NCBI GenBank assembly: GCA_028826165.1
Contig: JAPDFW010000011.1
Coordinates: 127,001 to 191,000 of the forward strand
From: Anaeramoeba ignava
Taxonomy: Eukaryota > Metamonada > Anaeramoebidae
Reading direction: 5' to 3'
Length of the DNA stretch: 64,000 nt
The translations under genes were made by a program, and so were the position numbers. This document shows positions 48,517 through 60,609 of this stretch, piece by piece. Position 1 is the first letter of the stretch; each line of letters begins with the position of its first letter. The notes under the pieces were generated by a model. That model had not been told where the DNA came from and did not search any database. It was given only the letters and a program-made list of their open reading frames with translations.

Positions 48517-48692
48517 TTTTAAAAAGTAAAAAAATGAAAAAATGATTTGGAACTTTTTAATTTTAATTTTAATTTTAATTTTAATTTTGATTTTTAATTT
48601 TATTTTTAATTTTAATTTTAATTTTAATTTTAATTTTAATTTTAATTTTAATTTTAATTTTAATTTTAATTTTAATTTTAATTTCAATTTTA
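48517..48692. repeat. TTTTAA hexamer tract upstream of RCC1-BTB copy A
   Basis: (AATTTT)n from about 48555 to 48690 forms the upstream spacer of copy A. Similar tracts stand at 50730-50815 and 50860-50910, next to copy C's 3' end and copy B's start, so the repeat marks the unit borders. Confidence 0.85.
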
Positions 48693-48770
48693 ATTTTGAT
48701 TATTAAATTTTTTAATTAATAAATCAAATAAATTTAGATTTGTTTGATTTAATTGAAAATAATCAATTCC
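48693..48770 (-). pseudogene. Relic of an RCC1-BTB 3' end
   Basis: About 78 bases encode DYFQLNQTNLNLFDLLIKKF and NNQN on the minus strand, the C-terminal residues of the neighbouring RCC1-BTB genes, with no gene body attached. It sits between copies A and B and ends abruptly in an AT-rich spacer. It looks like a leftover of unequal recombination. Confidence 0.8.
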
Positions 48771-48853
48771 TCTTTTATTTTATTTATTTTAATTATTTGA
48801 TGAATTGAATAATATTTAAATAATAGTTTTAGATTTGATTCTTTAATTTAATT

Positions 48854-50689
48854 TTAATTTTGATTTTGATTTTGATTATTAAATTTGTTAATTAATAAAT
48901 CAAATAAATTTGGATTTGTTTGATTTAATTGAAAATAATCAATTCCTGTTTTAATTTCTTCAATAATTTCTTGTGTAATTTTAATTCCTTCTTTAATTTG
49001 ATTTGAATAAATCCAATATTCAAATATTTGAAATGATTTATTACTTAATTCACTATAATCTGTAACTTTATTTGATTTATCTTCAGTTACAGATAAAAAC
49101 ATTCCTCGATATAATTCACTTCTCATTATTAATATTAATTTTGGAAATTTATATTGTTTTTCTTTTCTTTCAATTATAAAATCTTTTTCATTTTCATTTT
49201 CATTTTCATTTTCATTTAAATAAATTCTTTTCATTGTTTCTTCAATTTTTTCATTTGAATTTATAATTTCTTTAATTTCAGAATATAATATTGGATTTAT
49301 TATTCTGTTTGAATAAATCATTTCAAATATTTGATTTGATTCTTTAATTGATTTATTTGAAATAATTTCTTGAAGTTTTTCATTTTCATTTTGATTTTGA
49401 TTTAATCTATATTTTCAATATTAATTTATGAGCTTCAATTATTTCTCCATTTTCTGTTTTAAATGAAATATTACAAAATTCTTTTCTTTCAAATAGTTTT
49501 ATCAAATCTTCTTCAAGATTAGAAAAAGAAGGAGAAGAATAATAAAGAAAAGATCTGTTATATCCACAAGAAATATGATAATTAAAAATTTCTTCATTAA
49601 ATCTTAATTTAGGAAGTTCAATTTGAATTGGAATTGTTTTAAAGTTAGTATTTTCAGTTCCTAATTGACCTGAAGAATTATATCCAAATCCTATCATTTG
49701 TTTTGAAGTTAAAATCAAAGTATATCCATCTCCAACAGAAAAATCAAGAATAATATCATCATTTTCAAATAAAGATGATTTGATTTCAGTAAATTCATAA
49801 GTACATTCATCATTTCTATAAAGTCCATTAAATTCTAAATATCCACATGAATAAAGTTTTCTTTTTGGATTTTCATTTTGATTTTCATCTTCAATCAACA
49901 TTATTGAATGAAATTCTCCACATTGAATATCAATTATTTTGCCTTTTGGAATATTTTGGATTTTGGTTAAATTTTGGATATTTGTTTCTTCTTGTTCTGT
50001 TATTGATTTTCCTAATCCTACTTGACCATATTCATTATCACCGCATCCAAATAATTCTTGATTTGAATTTAAAAGAAAAATATGATTTGCAGAATTTCCT
50101 GAAAATATTTTAGAAACATTTTTCATCATTAAAATTGGTTTTTCTGTTTTTTGAAGTGTTCCATAATCAAAACCAAGTTGAGCATAAAAATTATCTCCAA
50201 TTCCATAAGCATTTTGATTTGAAGTTAATAAGTAAATTGAATGAGCTCCGGAAACAATATCTTCAATTATTCTATCATTTTTATCTTCAATTAATGATGA
50301 AATATTGATAAATTTATTTTGGATTTTCTGAATTAATATCTTCTCCTTTGGCAAATACATTTCCTTCTTTCGTTAAAATAGCTTCATTTCGATAACCAAC
50401 AGTTACTTTTTGAATATTTTCTTCAATTTGGATTTTTTCAGGATTTTGATTTTGAATCTTTTTCATTTAAATATTCTATTGCTTTTCCATTTTTAAAAAG
50501 GAAAATTGTTGAAAAATAACCTGATGCAATTTGTTTAATTTGTTTTTCATTTTCATTTTCATTTTCATTTTCATTTTCATTTTCATTTTCATTTTCAAAT
50601 TTAAATTGAATTGGTTTTGTTATTTTTTCTAATTCATTTTTGATAAACTTTGGAGATTGATTTGAACCAAAAAATAAAATTTCATTCAT
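48854..50689 (-). pseudogene. RCC1-BTB tandem copy B, with several frame breaks
   Basis: The copy begins MNEILFFGSNQSPKFIKNE (50689) and has the same RCC1 repeats (GIGDNFYAQLGFDYG, LFGCGDNEYGQVGLGK) and the two BTB-like modules as copy A. At least three single-base frame breaks separate the parts: near 50450 (after EYLNEKDSK), near 50325 (CCAAAATAAATT, one A more than in A and C) and near 49413 (TTGAAAATATAG, one A more). Codons between breaks are as well conserved as in the other copies, so the lesions are recent or technical. If real, the copy is a pseudogene. A GAAAAT run codes Asn-Glu repeats near the start. Confidence 0.75.
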
Positions 50690-50927
50690 TTCTGAAAAGA
50701 AAAAAAGAAAAAATGAAAAAATGTTTTTGGAATTTTAATTTTAATTTTATTTTTAATTTTAATTTTAATTTTAATTTTAATTTTAATTTTAATTTTAATT
50801 TTAATTTTGATTATTAAATTTTTAATTTTTAATTTTAGATTTTAATTGAATTTTCAATTTTTATTTTAATTTTAATTTTAATTTTAATTTTAATTTTAAT
50901 TTGATTCTTTAATTTTAATTTTGATTT
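50690..50927. repeat. TTTTAA spacer between RCC1-BTB copies B and C
   Basis: The 238-base spacer is mostly (TTTTAA)n with a small non-repeated piece at about 50815-50860 that resembles the unit's 3' flank. It must hold the promoter of copy B. No gene is seen. Confidence 0.75.
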
Positions 50928-52694
50928 TTAATTTTGATTATTAAATTTGTTAATTAATAAATCAAATAAATTTGGATTTGTTTGATTTAATTGAAAATAA
51001 TCAATTCCAATTTGAATTTCATTAATTATTTCTTGTGTAATTTGAATATCTTCTTTAATTTGATTTGAATAAATCCAATATTCTAATATTTGAAATGATT
51101 TATCACTTAATTCACTATAATCTGTAACTTTATTAGATTTATCTTCAGTTACAGATAAAAACATTCCTCGATATAATTCACTTCTCATTATTAATATTAA
51201 TTTTGGGAATTTATATTGTTTTTCATTTCTTTCAATTATAAAATCTTTTTCATTTTCATTTTCATTTTCATTTAAATAAATTCTTTTCATTGTTTCTTCA
51301 ATTTTTTCATTTGAATTTATAATTTCTTTAATTTCAGAATATAATTTTGGATTTATTATTCTGTTTGAATAAATCATTTCAAATATTTGATTTGATTCTT
51401 TAATTGATTTATTTGAAATAATTTCTTGAAGTTTTTCAATTTGATTTTGATTTTGATTTAATCTATATTTCAATATTAATTTATGAGCTTCAATTATTTC
51501 TCCATTTTCTGTTTTAAATGAAATATCACAAAATTCTTTTCTTCCAAATAATTTTATCAAATCTTCTTCAAGATTAGAAAAAGAAGGAGAAGAATAATAA
51601 AGAAAAGATCTGAAATATCCACAAGAAATATGATAATTAGAAATATCTTCATTAAATATTAATTCAGGAAGTTCAATTTGAATAGGAATTGTTTGCATTC
51701 CTGTATCTTCAGTTCCTAATTGACCATATTGATTAAACCCAAATCCTATCAACTTATTATTGGTTGTTAAAATCAAAGTATGAAAATGTCCACAAGAAAT
51801 TTCACGAATATTATCATTTTCAAATAAAGATGATTTGATTTCAGTAAATTCATAAGTATTTTCATTTTTGCCAAGTCCATTATATTCCCAGTATCCACAT
51901 GAATAAAGTTTTCTTTTTGGGTTTCATTTTCATTTTCAATCAACATTATTGAATGAATTGAAGATTGAATATCAATTATTTTGCCTTTTGGAATATTTTG
52001 GATTTTGGTTAATTTTTGGATTTTTCTTTCTTTTATTGATTCTCCTAATCCAAGTTGGCCACGTAAATTATATCCACAACCAAATAATTCTTGATTTGAA
52101 TCCAAAAGAAAAATAGATTGTGAAGAATTTCCTGAAAATATTTTAGAAACATTTCTCATTATTAAAATTGGTTTTTCTGTTTTTTTAAGTGTTTTCAGAA
52201 TCAAAACCAAGTTGACCAAATTGATTTGAACCAATTCCATAAGCATTTTGATTTGAAGTTAATAAGTAAATCGATTGAGAAGTAGAAATAATATCTTGAA
52301 TTATTCTATCATTTGTATCTTCAATTAATGATGAAATATTGATAAATTGATTTGGATTTTTTGAATTAATATCTATTCCTTTAGCAAATACATTTCCTTC
52401 TATTGTTAAAATAGCTAAATTTTCATGACCAACAGTTACTTTTTGGATATTTTCAAATGGAATTTCTTGAGGATTTTGAATTGGATTGTTGTGAACAAAA
52501 TATTCTATTGCTTTTCCATTTTTAAAAAGGAAAATTGTTGAATAATAACCTGATGCGATTTTTTTAATTTGATTTTCATTTTCATTTTCATTTTCATTTT
52601 CGAATTTAAATGGAATTGGTCTTTTTATCGAATTTGGTTCATTTGGAATAAGAATTGGTGATTGATTGTAACCAAAAAATAAACAATCATTCAT
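50928..52694 (-). pseudogene. RCC1-BTB tandem copy C, with two frame breaks
   Basis: It starts MNDCLFFGYNQSPILIPNE (52694) and shows RCC1 repeats (GIGSNQFGQLGFDSE, LFGCGYNLRGQLGLGE, LIGFGFNQYGQLGTED) and both BTB-like modules to the stop at 50928. Frame breaks occur near 52196, where GAAAACACTT has one A more than copy A, and near 51925, where one base is missing before CCCAAAAAGAAAAC. Conservation outside the breaks argues for very recent damage or consensus error. The three copies differ mostly in the propeller, while the BTB part is nearly identical, suggesting gene conversion or selection there. Confidence 0.75.
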
Positions 52695-52878
52695 TTTCTT
52701 AAAAGAAAAAAAATGAAAGAATGAAAACACGTTTTTTTTTTTTAAATTTTAAATTTTGGAAGATTTCTTAAATTTGGAATTTTGAAATTTTATTTATATT
52801 TTTTTTTATCAAGATTTTCAAAAAAGAAAATCCAAAAAAAAAAGTTAAATTTTCATAAAATAAAATAAATGAATTCTT

Positions 52879-54583
52879 TTACAGAAGATTTGTTATATCT
52901 TTGAATCTTGAATTTTTTGTAACTGAATCAATTTTAAAAACATGATCTTTGAATAAAAAATAAATTAAATAAATAAAAATAAAAATTAAATAAGAATTCT
53001 TAATTTAAAATAAATAAAAAATAATTTAATTTTACATTTTTCTTGTTTTGGAGGAATTTGGAAAATCAAAAATATGAATAGCAAAGGAAGAATTTCACAA
53101 CAAAAATAAAATATTAAAAATAGAATATCAATAAGTCTTTTACTAGCATTATGTGAATCAAGAGTACTAATTATAGAAAGAAATGGGATTCTAATCAAAT
53201 AAAACAATGTGCAACCCATCATTCCTAAATGCATTTTTCTGAGTGAATCATTGAGTATTAAGTCATATTCTTGTGGGACAAGTTTTAGTAATTTTCTTGC
53301 ATAAAAAAGCATTCCCAGTGAAAATGCAAAATACATTGCTGATACAAAATACATATTTGCTCGGTTTTCTACTCTTGTTAATACAATCAATAGAACATGT
53401 GTTATTACTGTCACAATTAAGATTATTGTTATTGATATTTTTAGTATTTTGTTCCTTTTTTGTATTTTGTTTTTCGATGTTGCGATTATTTCATTTTGCA
53501 TTTGAACTCTTTTTTTAATTTTTAATTTTAATTTTAATTTTGAATTTTTGATTTTAATTTTAATTTTAATTTTAATTTTAATTTTAATTTTAATTTTAAT
53601 TTTAATTTTAATTTTAATTTTAATTTTAATTTTAATTTTAAATGAATTTTAATTTTAATTTTAATTTTAGTTTTAATTTTATAAATGAATTTTAATTTTA
53701 ATTTTGAATTTTAATTTTAAATTTTAATTTTAATTTTAATTTTAATTTTAATTTTAATTTTGAATTTTGAATTTTAATATTAATTTTAATTTTAATTTTA
53801 ATTTTAAATTTTAATTTTAATTTTAATTTTGATTTTAATTTTAATTTTAATTTTAATTTTAATTTGAATTTTAATTTTAATTTTGATTTTAATTTTAATT
53901 TTAATTTTAATTTTAATTTTGATTTAAATTTTAATTTTAATTTTAATTTTAATTTTAATTTTAATTTTCATTTTTAATTTTAATTTTAATTTTAATTTTA
54001 ATTTTAATTTTAATTTTAATTTTAATTTTAATTTTAATTTTAATTTTAATTTTAATTTTAATTTTAATTTTAATTTTAATTTTAATTTAATTTTATAAAT
54101 GAATTTTTAATTTTAATTTTAATTTTAATTTTAATTTTAATTTGAATTTTAATTTCATTTTTAATTGAAAGGAATAAATACAAGCAAAATATTAGAATTA
54201 AAAAAGCTGCAAAAAATAAATCAGAATTTATTCCAATAACAACTTCAAAATAAGCAAGTTGTTTTTCATAAAAATTATAGTAAAAGGCAGAAAAAAAACT
54301 TGTAACACATCGAACAAGCGTTCCAATAAATATAAGTGAAAAGATTAACTTTAAAAAAAATTATTAAAAACAAAAAAAATTTTTTTTCAATCATTAATTT
54401 TTTGATTTGATTTTTTTTTTTGTAAAGAAGAATAATATTTTTATAACGAATAAAATAATGTACTTTTTGATAAGTAAATGATTTTATTCGAGTTATTAAT
54501 AAAAGAACTCGAATTGCTACAAAAATAAAAAATGCACAAAATGCACAAAATAAAATTAAATCAGGATAATCTATAGAAGCCAT
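52879..54583 (-). CDS. GPR137/TOM1-like multi-pass membrane protein
   Basis: Four exons, 54583-54464, 54348-54182, 53508-53036 and 52946-52879, total 828 bases (275 residues) with consistent phases 0, 2 and 1. The first junction gives ITRIKSFTYQKLIFSLIFIG with TLVRCVTSFFSAFY, resembling the 'K..SYQ..F....LWA.LR...FSFYF' region of GPR137, and the plant TOM1/THH1 family. About seven hydrophobic helices are present. GPR137 is a lysosomal seven-helix protein that recruits Rag GTPases; that role is inference here. The last exon is tentative: without the final splice the protein would instead end at 52986 with KLFFIYFKLRILI. It is divergent from the phospholipase B-like gene. Confidence 0.65.
53509..54181 (-). 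repeat. Repeat intron of the GPR137-like gene
   Basis: The 673-base intron begins GTATTT and ends AAAAAAAG on the minus strand and is mostly (AAATTA)n in sense orientation with a few substitutions. Removing it joins LILIFCL to VQMQNEIIA in phase 2. Confidence 0.9.
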
Positions 54584-54723
54584 TTTGAAAAAAGAAGGAA
54601 AAAATGAATTTAAATTTTATTTTTATTTTATTTTTATTTTATTAAAAAAAATTTTTTTTTGAAATTTTTTTTTTCATTTTTTTTCTTTCTTTTTTTTTTT
54701 TTTTAGATAAAAAATTAAACAAA
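54584..54723. promoter_or_regulatory. Divergent intergenic region, GPR137-like and PLBD-like genes
   Basis: 140 bases of T- and A-rich sequence between two divergent starts; no motif can be named. Confidence 0.4.
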
Positions 54724-57700
54724 ATGAAAAGAATTTATTTTCTTTTTTTTGTTTTTTTCTTTTTTATTCAAGTTAAATCAATTCAAAACGGAACTGTTTA
54801 TTTTGATCACGACCAATTCTCTTTTAAAGGAGGAATAATCGATACTCAAAATGGGATTGCTTGGGGTATTTTTAATGATGAAGTTGAAGTTGATGGTTGG
54901 TAAGTTCAAATAAATTAAAAAATTGATTGATTTTTTTTTTTTAATAAATTTTTTTTCTTTTTATTTTTTTTAGGGGAAAATTAGAAATTTATTCCTCTTC
55001 TTCTTCTTATTTTTCTGATTATCACAAATCATATGCAATGGGTTATATTGAAGGGATTTTAACTAAAACAAGAATTCAACAATATTTCAATAATTTTTTC
55101 AATTATAATTTTCCAAATGGTTTGAATTTATAAAAAAAATAATTTAATAATTTAATAAAAATAATTTTAATAAAAATAATTTAAAAACAAAGGATTTGAT
55201 CCAAAATTAATTGCTTTTTTGAATGAAAATATTAATTGGATGAACCAGAAACTAAAAGAAAATCCACAAACTCCTTATTGGAAATCGGTTTCTTATGTAG
55301 TTAATCAAGTTCAAGGAATTTATGATGGAATGTCACTTGATCATGGAACGAATTTATCTTTTATAGATATTTGGATTATGAATGTAAATTTATTTATTTG
55401 ATTTAAATATATTTATTTGAATTAAATATTGATTTATTTAATTTAAATTTTGATTTATTTGATTTAAATATTGATTTATTTGATTTAAATATTGATTTAT
55501 TTGATTTAAATATAGATTTATTTGATTTAAATATATTTATTTGATTTAAATATATTTATTTGATTTAAATATATTTATTTGATTTAAATATATTTATTTG
55601 ATTTAAATATTGATTTAAATATTGATTTAAATATTGATTTAAATATTGATTTAAATATTGATTTAAATATTGATTTAAATATTGATTTAAATATTGATTT
55701 ATTTAAAATTTATAGGTTGAAGGAGATGTTGAAGATATTATCGAAGTTTTGAATATTACTACAGCTCATTTTAAAGATAGATTTTCATTAGATCATTGTT
55801 CTGGTTTAGTTAAACTTTTAGAAGATGGTTCAGATATTTATATGAGTCAAGTCACGTATGATTATAAATTTATTTCAACAATTTTAATTGAATTTATTTA
55901 AACAATTTTAATTGAATTTATTTAAACAATTTTAATTGAATTTATTTCCACAATTTCAATTCTATTCATTTCAACAATTTTAATTGAATTTATTTAAACA
56001 ATTTTAATTCAATTTATTTAAACAATTTTAATTCAATTTATTTAAACAATTTTAATTGAATTTATTTAAACAATTTTAATTGAATTTATTTAAAAAATTT
56101 TAATTGAATTTATTTCAACAATTTTAATTCTATTTATTTAAACAATTTTAATTGAATTTATTTCAACAATTTTAATTGAATTTATTTAAACAATTTTAAT
56201 TCTATTTATTTAAAAAATTTTAATTCAATTTATTTAAACAATTTTAATTGAATTTATTTAAATAATTTTAATTCTATTTATTTAAACAATTTTAATTCAA
56301 TTTATTTAAACAATTTTAATTCAATTTATTTAAACAATTTTAATTGAATTTATTTCAACAATTTTAATTCTATTTATTTAAACAATTTTAATTCTATTTA
56401 TTTAAAAAATTTTAATTCAATTTATTTAAACAATTTTAATTGAATTTATTTAAACAATTTCAATTCTATTTATTTAAACAATTTTAATTCAATTTATTTA
56501 AATAATTTTAATTCTATTTATTTAAAAAATTTTAATTGAATTTATTTAAAAATTTTAATTCTATTTTTTTTTAGATGGAATCGTTGGTATTCAATGCTTA
56601 GATTTTTGAAGGTGATTTTAATTAAAAAAATTTTTTTTATGAATTAGTTTTGATTTTTAAAAGATAAAATTTTTTATTTAATAGTATTATCATTATGGAT
56701 ACACTGAAACACCAACAGAAGATGTAAATATAAAAAATTTAAATATATAAAATTTAAATATATAAAATTTAAATAAAATAATCTAAATATAAATAATCTA
56801 AATATAAATAATCTAAATATAAATAATTTAAATATAAAAAATTTATAGGTTACATTTTCTGGATATCCTGGTAGATATTTTATTTGAAAAAACAAAAATA
56901 TTCAATAAAAAAAATAATCTGTAATATTTGATTAGGAATTATTGTTTCTTTGGATGATTGGTACACATTGAACAAACAGTTTATAATCACAGAAACAACA
57001 ATGATAATGAACAATCCTGCTTTATACAAGTATGTTAATACAAGCTTATTACTTACAACTGTAAGAACAGTTTTATGTTCACATTTAGCAACTTCTGCAG
57101 AAAATTGGGCTACATGTTTTGCAAAATACTCAAGTGGAACATATAATAATGAATGGATCATTCTTGTAATTAGAAATTTTCTTTCCAAAAAAAAAAGATT
57201 CAAACATGAAATTCATTTCATCAATTACTTTTTTTTTTTTCTTTAATAGGATTATAGTTTATGGAGTCCAGGAACAAAAGTTCTTCAACCAAAAACAATT
57301 TATTGTTTAGCTCAAGTACCAGGAACAGTTCTTTATCGTGATATCTCAGTCAATTTAACTGAAGACACTTATGTTGCCAGTTATAATATTCCAAGGTTAA
57401 TTCAATTCAATTTAATTTAATTTAATTTAATTTAATTCAATTCAATTCAATTCAATTTAATTCAATTAATTTTTTTCTTTCTTTTGAAAATTTAGATTTC
57501 CTGAAATTTTCGATTTAGCTGGATATCCTGAATTAGTTCAGCAATATGGTTCTTGGTTTGATTTTGTAAATATTTTGGTTATCATTTTGATTTTAAATTT
57601 GATTTTAATGATAATTTTTCATTTTTTTTAATAAAAAGAATGAACATCCACGTGCAAAGATATTTGCTCGAGATCAAGGAAAAGTTACTGATATGAGTAC

Positions 57701-58589
57701 AATGCAACATTTAATGAGATATGTAAATATTTTAATTTTAATTTTATAAATGAATTTTATAAATGAATTTTAATTTTGATTTTATAAATTAATTTTGATT
57801 TTATAAATTAATTTTGATTTTATAAATGAATTTTAATTTTTAGAATGGTTATCCAAATGATCCACTTTGTGATGATTGTCCAGGAAACGCAATCTCAAGC
57901 AGAAAAGATTTAATTGATCCTAATAAACCACCAATTAATCCTTATTTACTTGCAAGTTGTTTTGGTGGAGAAGATGCGTAAATACTTTATATTTTTAAAT
58001 CAAATTTTATTTTAATTTAATTTTAAATTAATTTTAAATTGTTTCTTTTCTTTTAAAAAATTTTATAGGAAAATTGGTAAAAAATCGAAAAAAAAAAAAA
58101 TGTCAAGTTTTCATCAAAAATATTAAAATATTAAAATATCCAAAAAAAAATTAGGTACTTATTCATCAATTCAAGATTACAGTGTTTATGCAGAAATGGG
58201 ACCTACTCATGATCAACAACCTGTTTTTTCATGGAGTACTGCACCTGATGTTTGCAAAGGTATTTAAATAAAAATAAACCAATATTTTGGATCATTTTTT
58301 TAATTTTTAATTTTAATTATATTTTATTTTATTTTATTTTTTAGGTGTTCCACATGAAGGTAAATAAACAAAAATTAATTTTTTATTCTCATTTTTTTAT
58401 TCTTATTTTTTTATTCCTCTTTTTTATTTCTTCATTTTATTAGGTCAACCTGGTAAACATTTTATTTATTTTATTAATTTATTTATTTTTATTTTATTCT
58501 CAACTAATATTTTTATTTTCTTTATTAAAAAAATTTACATTCCAGATACTTTTGATTTTAGTTGGATTCATTGGCAAAAAACTCTTTAA
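54724..58589 (+). CDS. Phospholipase B-like lysosomal hydrolase
   Basis: PLBD proteins are secreted or lysosomal Ntn-hydrolase-fold amidase/phospholipases. Seventeen exons keep frame throughout and give 531 residues: 54724-54899, 54974-55119, 55193-55383, 55716-55855, 56575-56611, 56685-56723, 56849-56870, 56936-57165, 57250-57395, 57496-57565, 57639-57722, 57844-57977, 58069-58076, 58155-58259, 58345-58359, 58444-58452 and 58546-58589. A signal peptide ([17 protein letters not shown]) opens the protein. Family landmarks: [10 protein letters not shown] with the putative nucleophile Cys, [103 protein letters not shown] and [14 protein letters not shown]. The length is normal for the family. 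Four exons are only 8-22 bases long. Confidence 0.93.
55384..55715 (+). repeat. Repeat intron 3 of the PLBD-like gene
   Basis: A 332-base intron (GTAAAT..TTATAG) of TTTATTTGATTTAAATA and TTGATTTAAATA units. Unlike most repeat introns here, its sense strand keeps regular G residues. Confidence 0.9.
55856..56574 (+). repeat. Repeat intron 4 of the PLBD-like gene
   Basis: A 719-base intron (GTATGA..TTTTAG) made of about 24-base units, AATTTATTTAAACAATTTTA with ATTG, ATTC or TTCT endings. It lies just after the exon carrying the catalytic Cys. Confidence 0.9.
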
Positions 58590-58760
58590 AAAATTCAACA
58601 ATAATTTTTTTCCAAATTTTCAAATTTTCAAATTTTCATTTTCATTTTTTTCATTTTTCTTTTCTCAATTCTTTTTAATTCAACAAAAAAAAAAGGATTA
58701 AAAAAACAACAATAATCATTCCAAAAAAGGAATTTTTTTATATATATTTTTTTTTTTTAA

Positions 58761-59243
58761 ATGAAAATTATAGTTATTTTTTTCATAATTCTTTTTCCAA
58801 ATTTTATTTTTTCTCAATCAGAATTTTCTGAAATTTTAAATCAAAAATTTTTACTTATTCCACCTATTTATAATTTAGAAAATTGGGAAGGAGAAAATTT
58901 TAAAGTTGAACAAAATAAAATAGATTTATCAACTTCAGAAACAATTTTATCTTCAATTTGGACAAAAAATGTATTTTAATTTTAAATTCAAAAAAATCAA
59001 ATAAACTAAAAACAAAACAAAACAAAACAAAACAAAACAAAACAAGAAAAAATGAAATGAAAAATTGGATTTTGGAAATTTCAACTCAATCAGGATCAAA
59101 TAAAAATTCTTTTAGTCAATTTATTGGAATTGGATTTTGGTTTACAAAAGAAAAGAAAAAAAATGGAATTTTATTTGGAAATACAAATAATTTTGAAGGA
59201 ATTGGTATTCTTTTATCAGTATTTGATTTTATTTTCAGAAAAC

Positions 59244-59274
<31 letters not shown>

Positions 59275-60442
59275 AGAGAAAGAAAATGTTTATTTTTGAT
59301 ATAATTTCATATTACTTTATTGTATTAGGAAAAAATTGAAGTTATTTATCAATATAATTCAAATGACAATCTAAAACAAAAAACTATTTTACAATTTCCA
59401 ATTTCTTATTTTGGTTTGAAAGAAATTACTAAATTAAGAGTTATTTATATTGATAATAAGTTGATTGTATTTCATTTCTTTTCCAAAAATCAAACCAAAT
59501 TTTATTAATTTTTTTTTTTGGAAAAAATAATAATTAAAGGTTCAACTTGATTTAAAATCAATAGGAGTATGGAATTTAATTGGAACAGAATCTATTGATT
59601 TACCAACAGATTATTTCTTTGGAATTACATCTTCACATTTTGAATCAGAAAGTTATTTTTTTAAAGAATGAAAAAAAAATATTTTAACAAAATCAATTAA
59701 TTTAACAATTTATTTTTGTTTTAAAATGAAATGGAACTTTTCAATAACAATATTTTAGTCTATCATTATATTTATTCTTTTAAAATTTATGAAATTCCAG
59801 ATTCTAAATCAAGAAATATCATTTCTTTAAGGAATGAAAAAGAAAAACAACAAAAAAGAGTTGAATCTTATAAATTTCAAGCTAGTTTAGATTTATTAAA
59901 AAAATTAGAAAATAATTTTGAAGATGGAGAAAAAGAAGAAGAGGAAGTTTTAATAATTGAAAGATTGATGAAAAAATATTCCATAGATTTATTCGCAGAG
60001 AAAATTGTTAATTTGATTGAGGAAATTATTAAAATTGATTTGTAAAAATTTTATAATATTTATTTTTAATATTTTAATTTAATATTTATTTTAATTTAAA
60101 AGAGAAGCAAAAAAAAATTATCAAAAAACGAAAAATTTGGAAATTACATATTCAAGAATCCAAAATTCATTTTTAGAACAAGTAAATCTAAATATAAAAT
60201 ATATTGAACAAGCAACTACAGATGTAATAGATCAAGTAAAAGATATTCGAAAATCTTCTGAATTTCTTAATAATAGATTTGACCAAATAATTTTTCAAAG
60301 ACAAACTAAACAAAATTTAATTGCAATTAATAAGAAAAGTTCTTCATATTTTTGGGTTTTTTTTATTATTTTTGAAATTGTCTTCTTTATTTTTATTTTA
60401 AATTGGGCAACAATCCAAAGAAATATTTACAAACTTTTTTAA
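58761..60442 (+). CDS. L-type lectin cargo receptor (LMAN1/ERGIC-53-like)
   Basis: These membrane lectins carry glycoproteins from ER to Golgi. Exons are 58761-58970, 59047-59287, 59329-59466, 59540-59651, 59759-60041 and 60103-60442. A signal peptide (MKIIVIFFIILFPNFIFSQ) precedes the lectin domain: ETILSSIWTKN, NWILEISTQSG, FIGIGFWFTKE, FEGIGILLSVFDF, IDNKLIVQLDLKSIGVW, and PTDYFFGITSSHFESE joined across a splice to IYHYIYSFKIYEI. A coiled-coil stem follows, then a C-terminal transmembrane helix (VFFIIFEIVFFIFILNW) and a tail ending YKLF, close to the aromatic ER-exit signals of the family. Exon 2 is one base out of frame with exon 1 because of AAAAAATG after the acceptor; one A fewer would restore it. 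Exon 2's 3' part has an AAAAC repeat coding Lys/Gln/Asn/Thr, which might instead be intron. Confidence 0.82.
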
Positions 60443-60609
60443 TTTAAAATAATAAAATTAAAACAAAATAATTTTTCATTTTTTTTCTTTTTCATTTTTT
60501 TTTAATTTTTCTTTTTAATTTTTTTTTTTAATTTTGATTGTGATATTTTCTTTCTTTTTTAAAATTTTTTTTTAATCAATAAATATCAAAAAAAAAACAA
60601 TTACAAAAA

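Noticed and set aside
46686-52694. Alternative genetic code to explain in-gene stops
   Set aside because: Large genes such as PMCA, BEACH and the surface glycoprotein are open under the standard code, and the broken genes resume in another frame, which code reassignment cannot explain.
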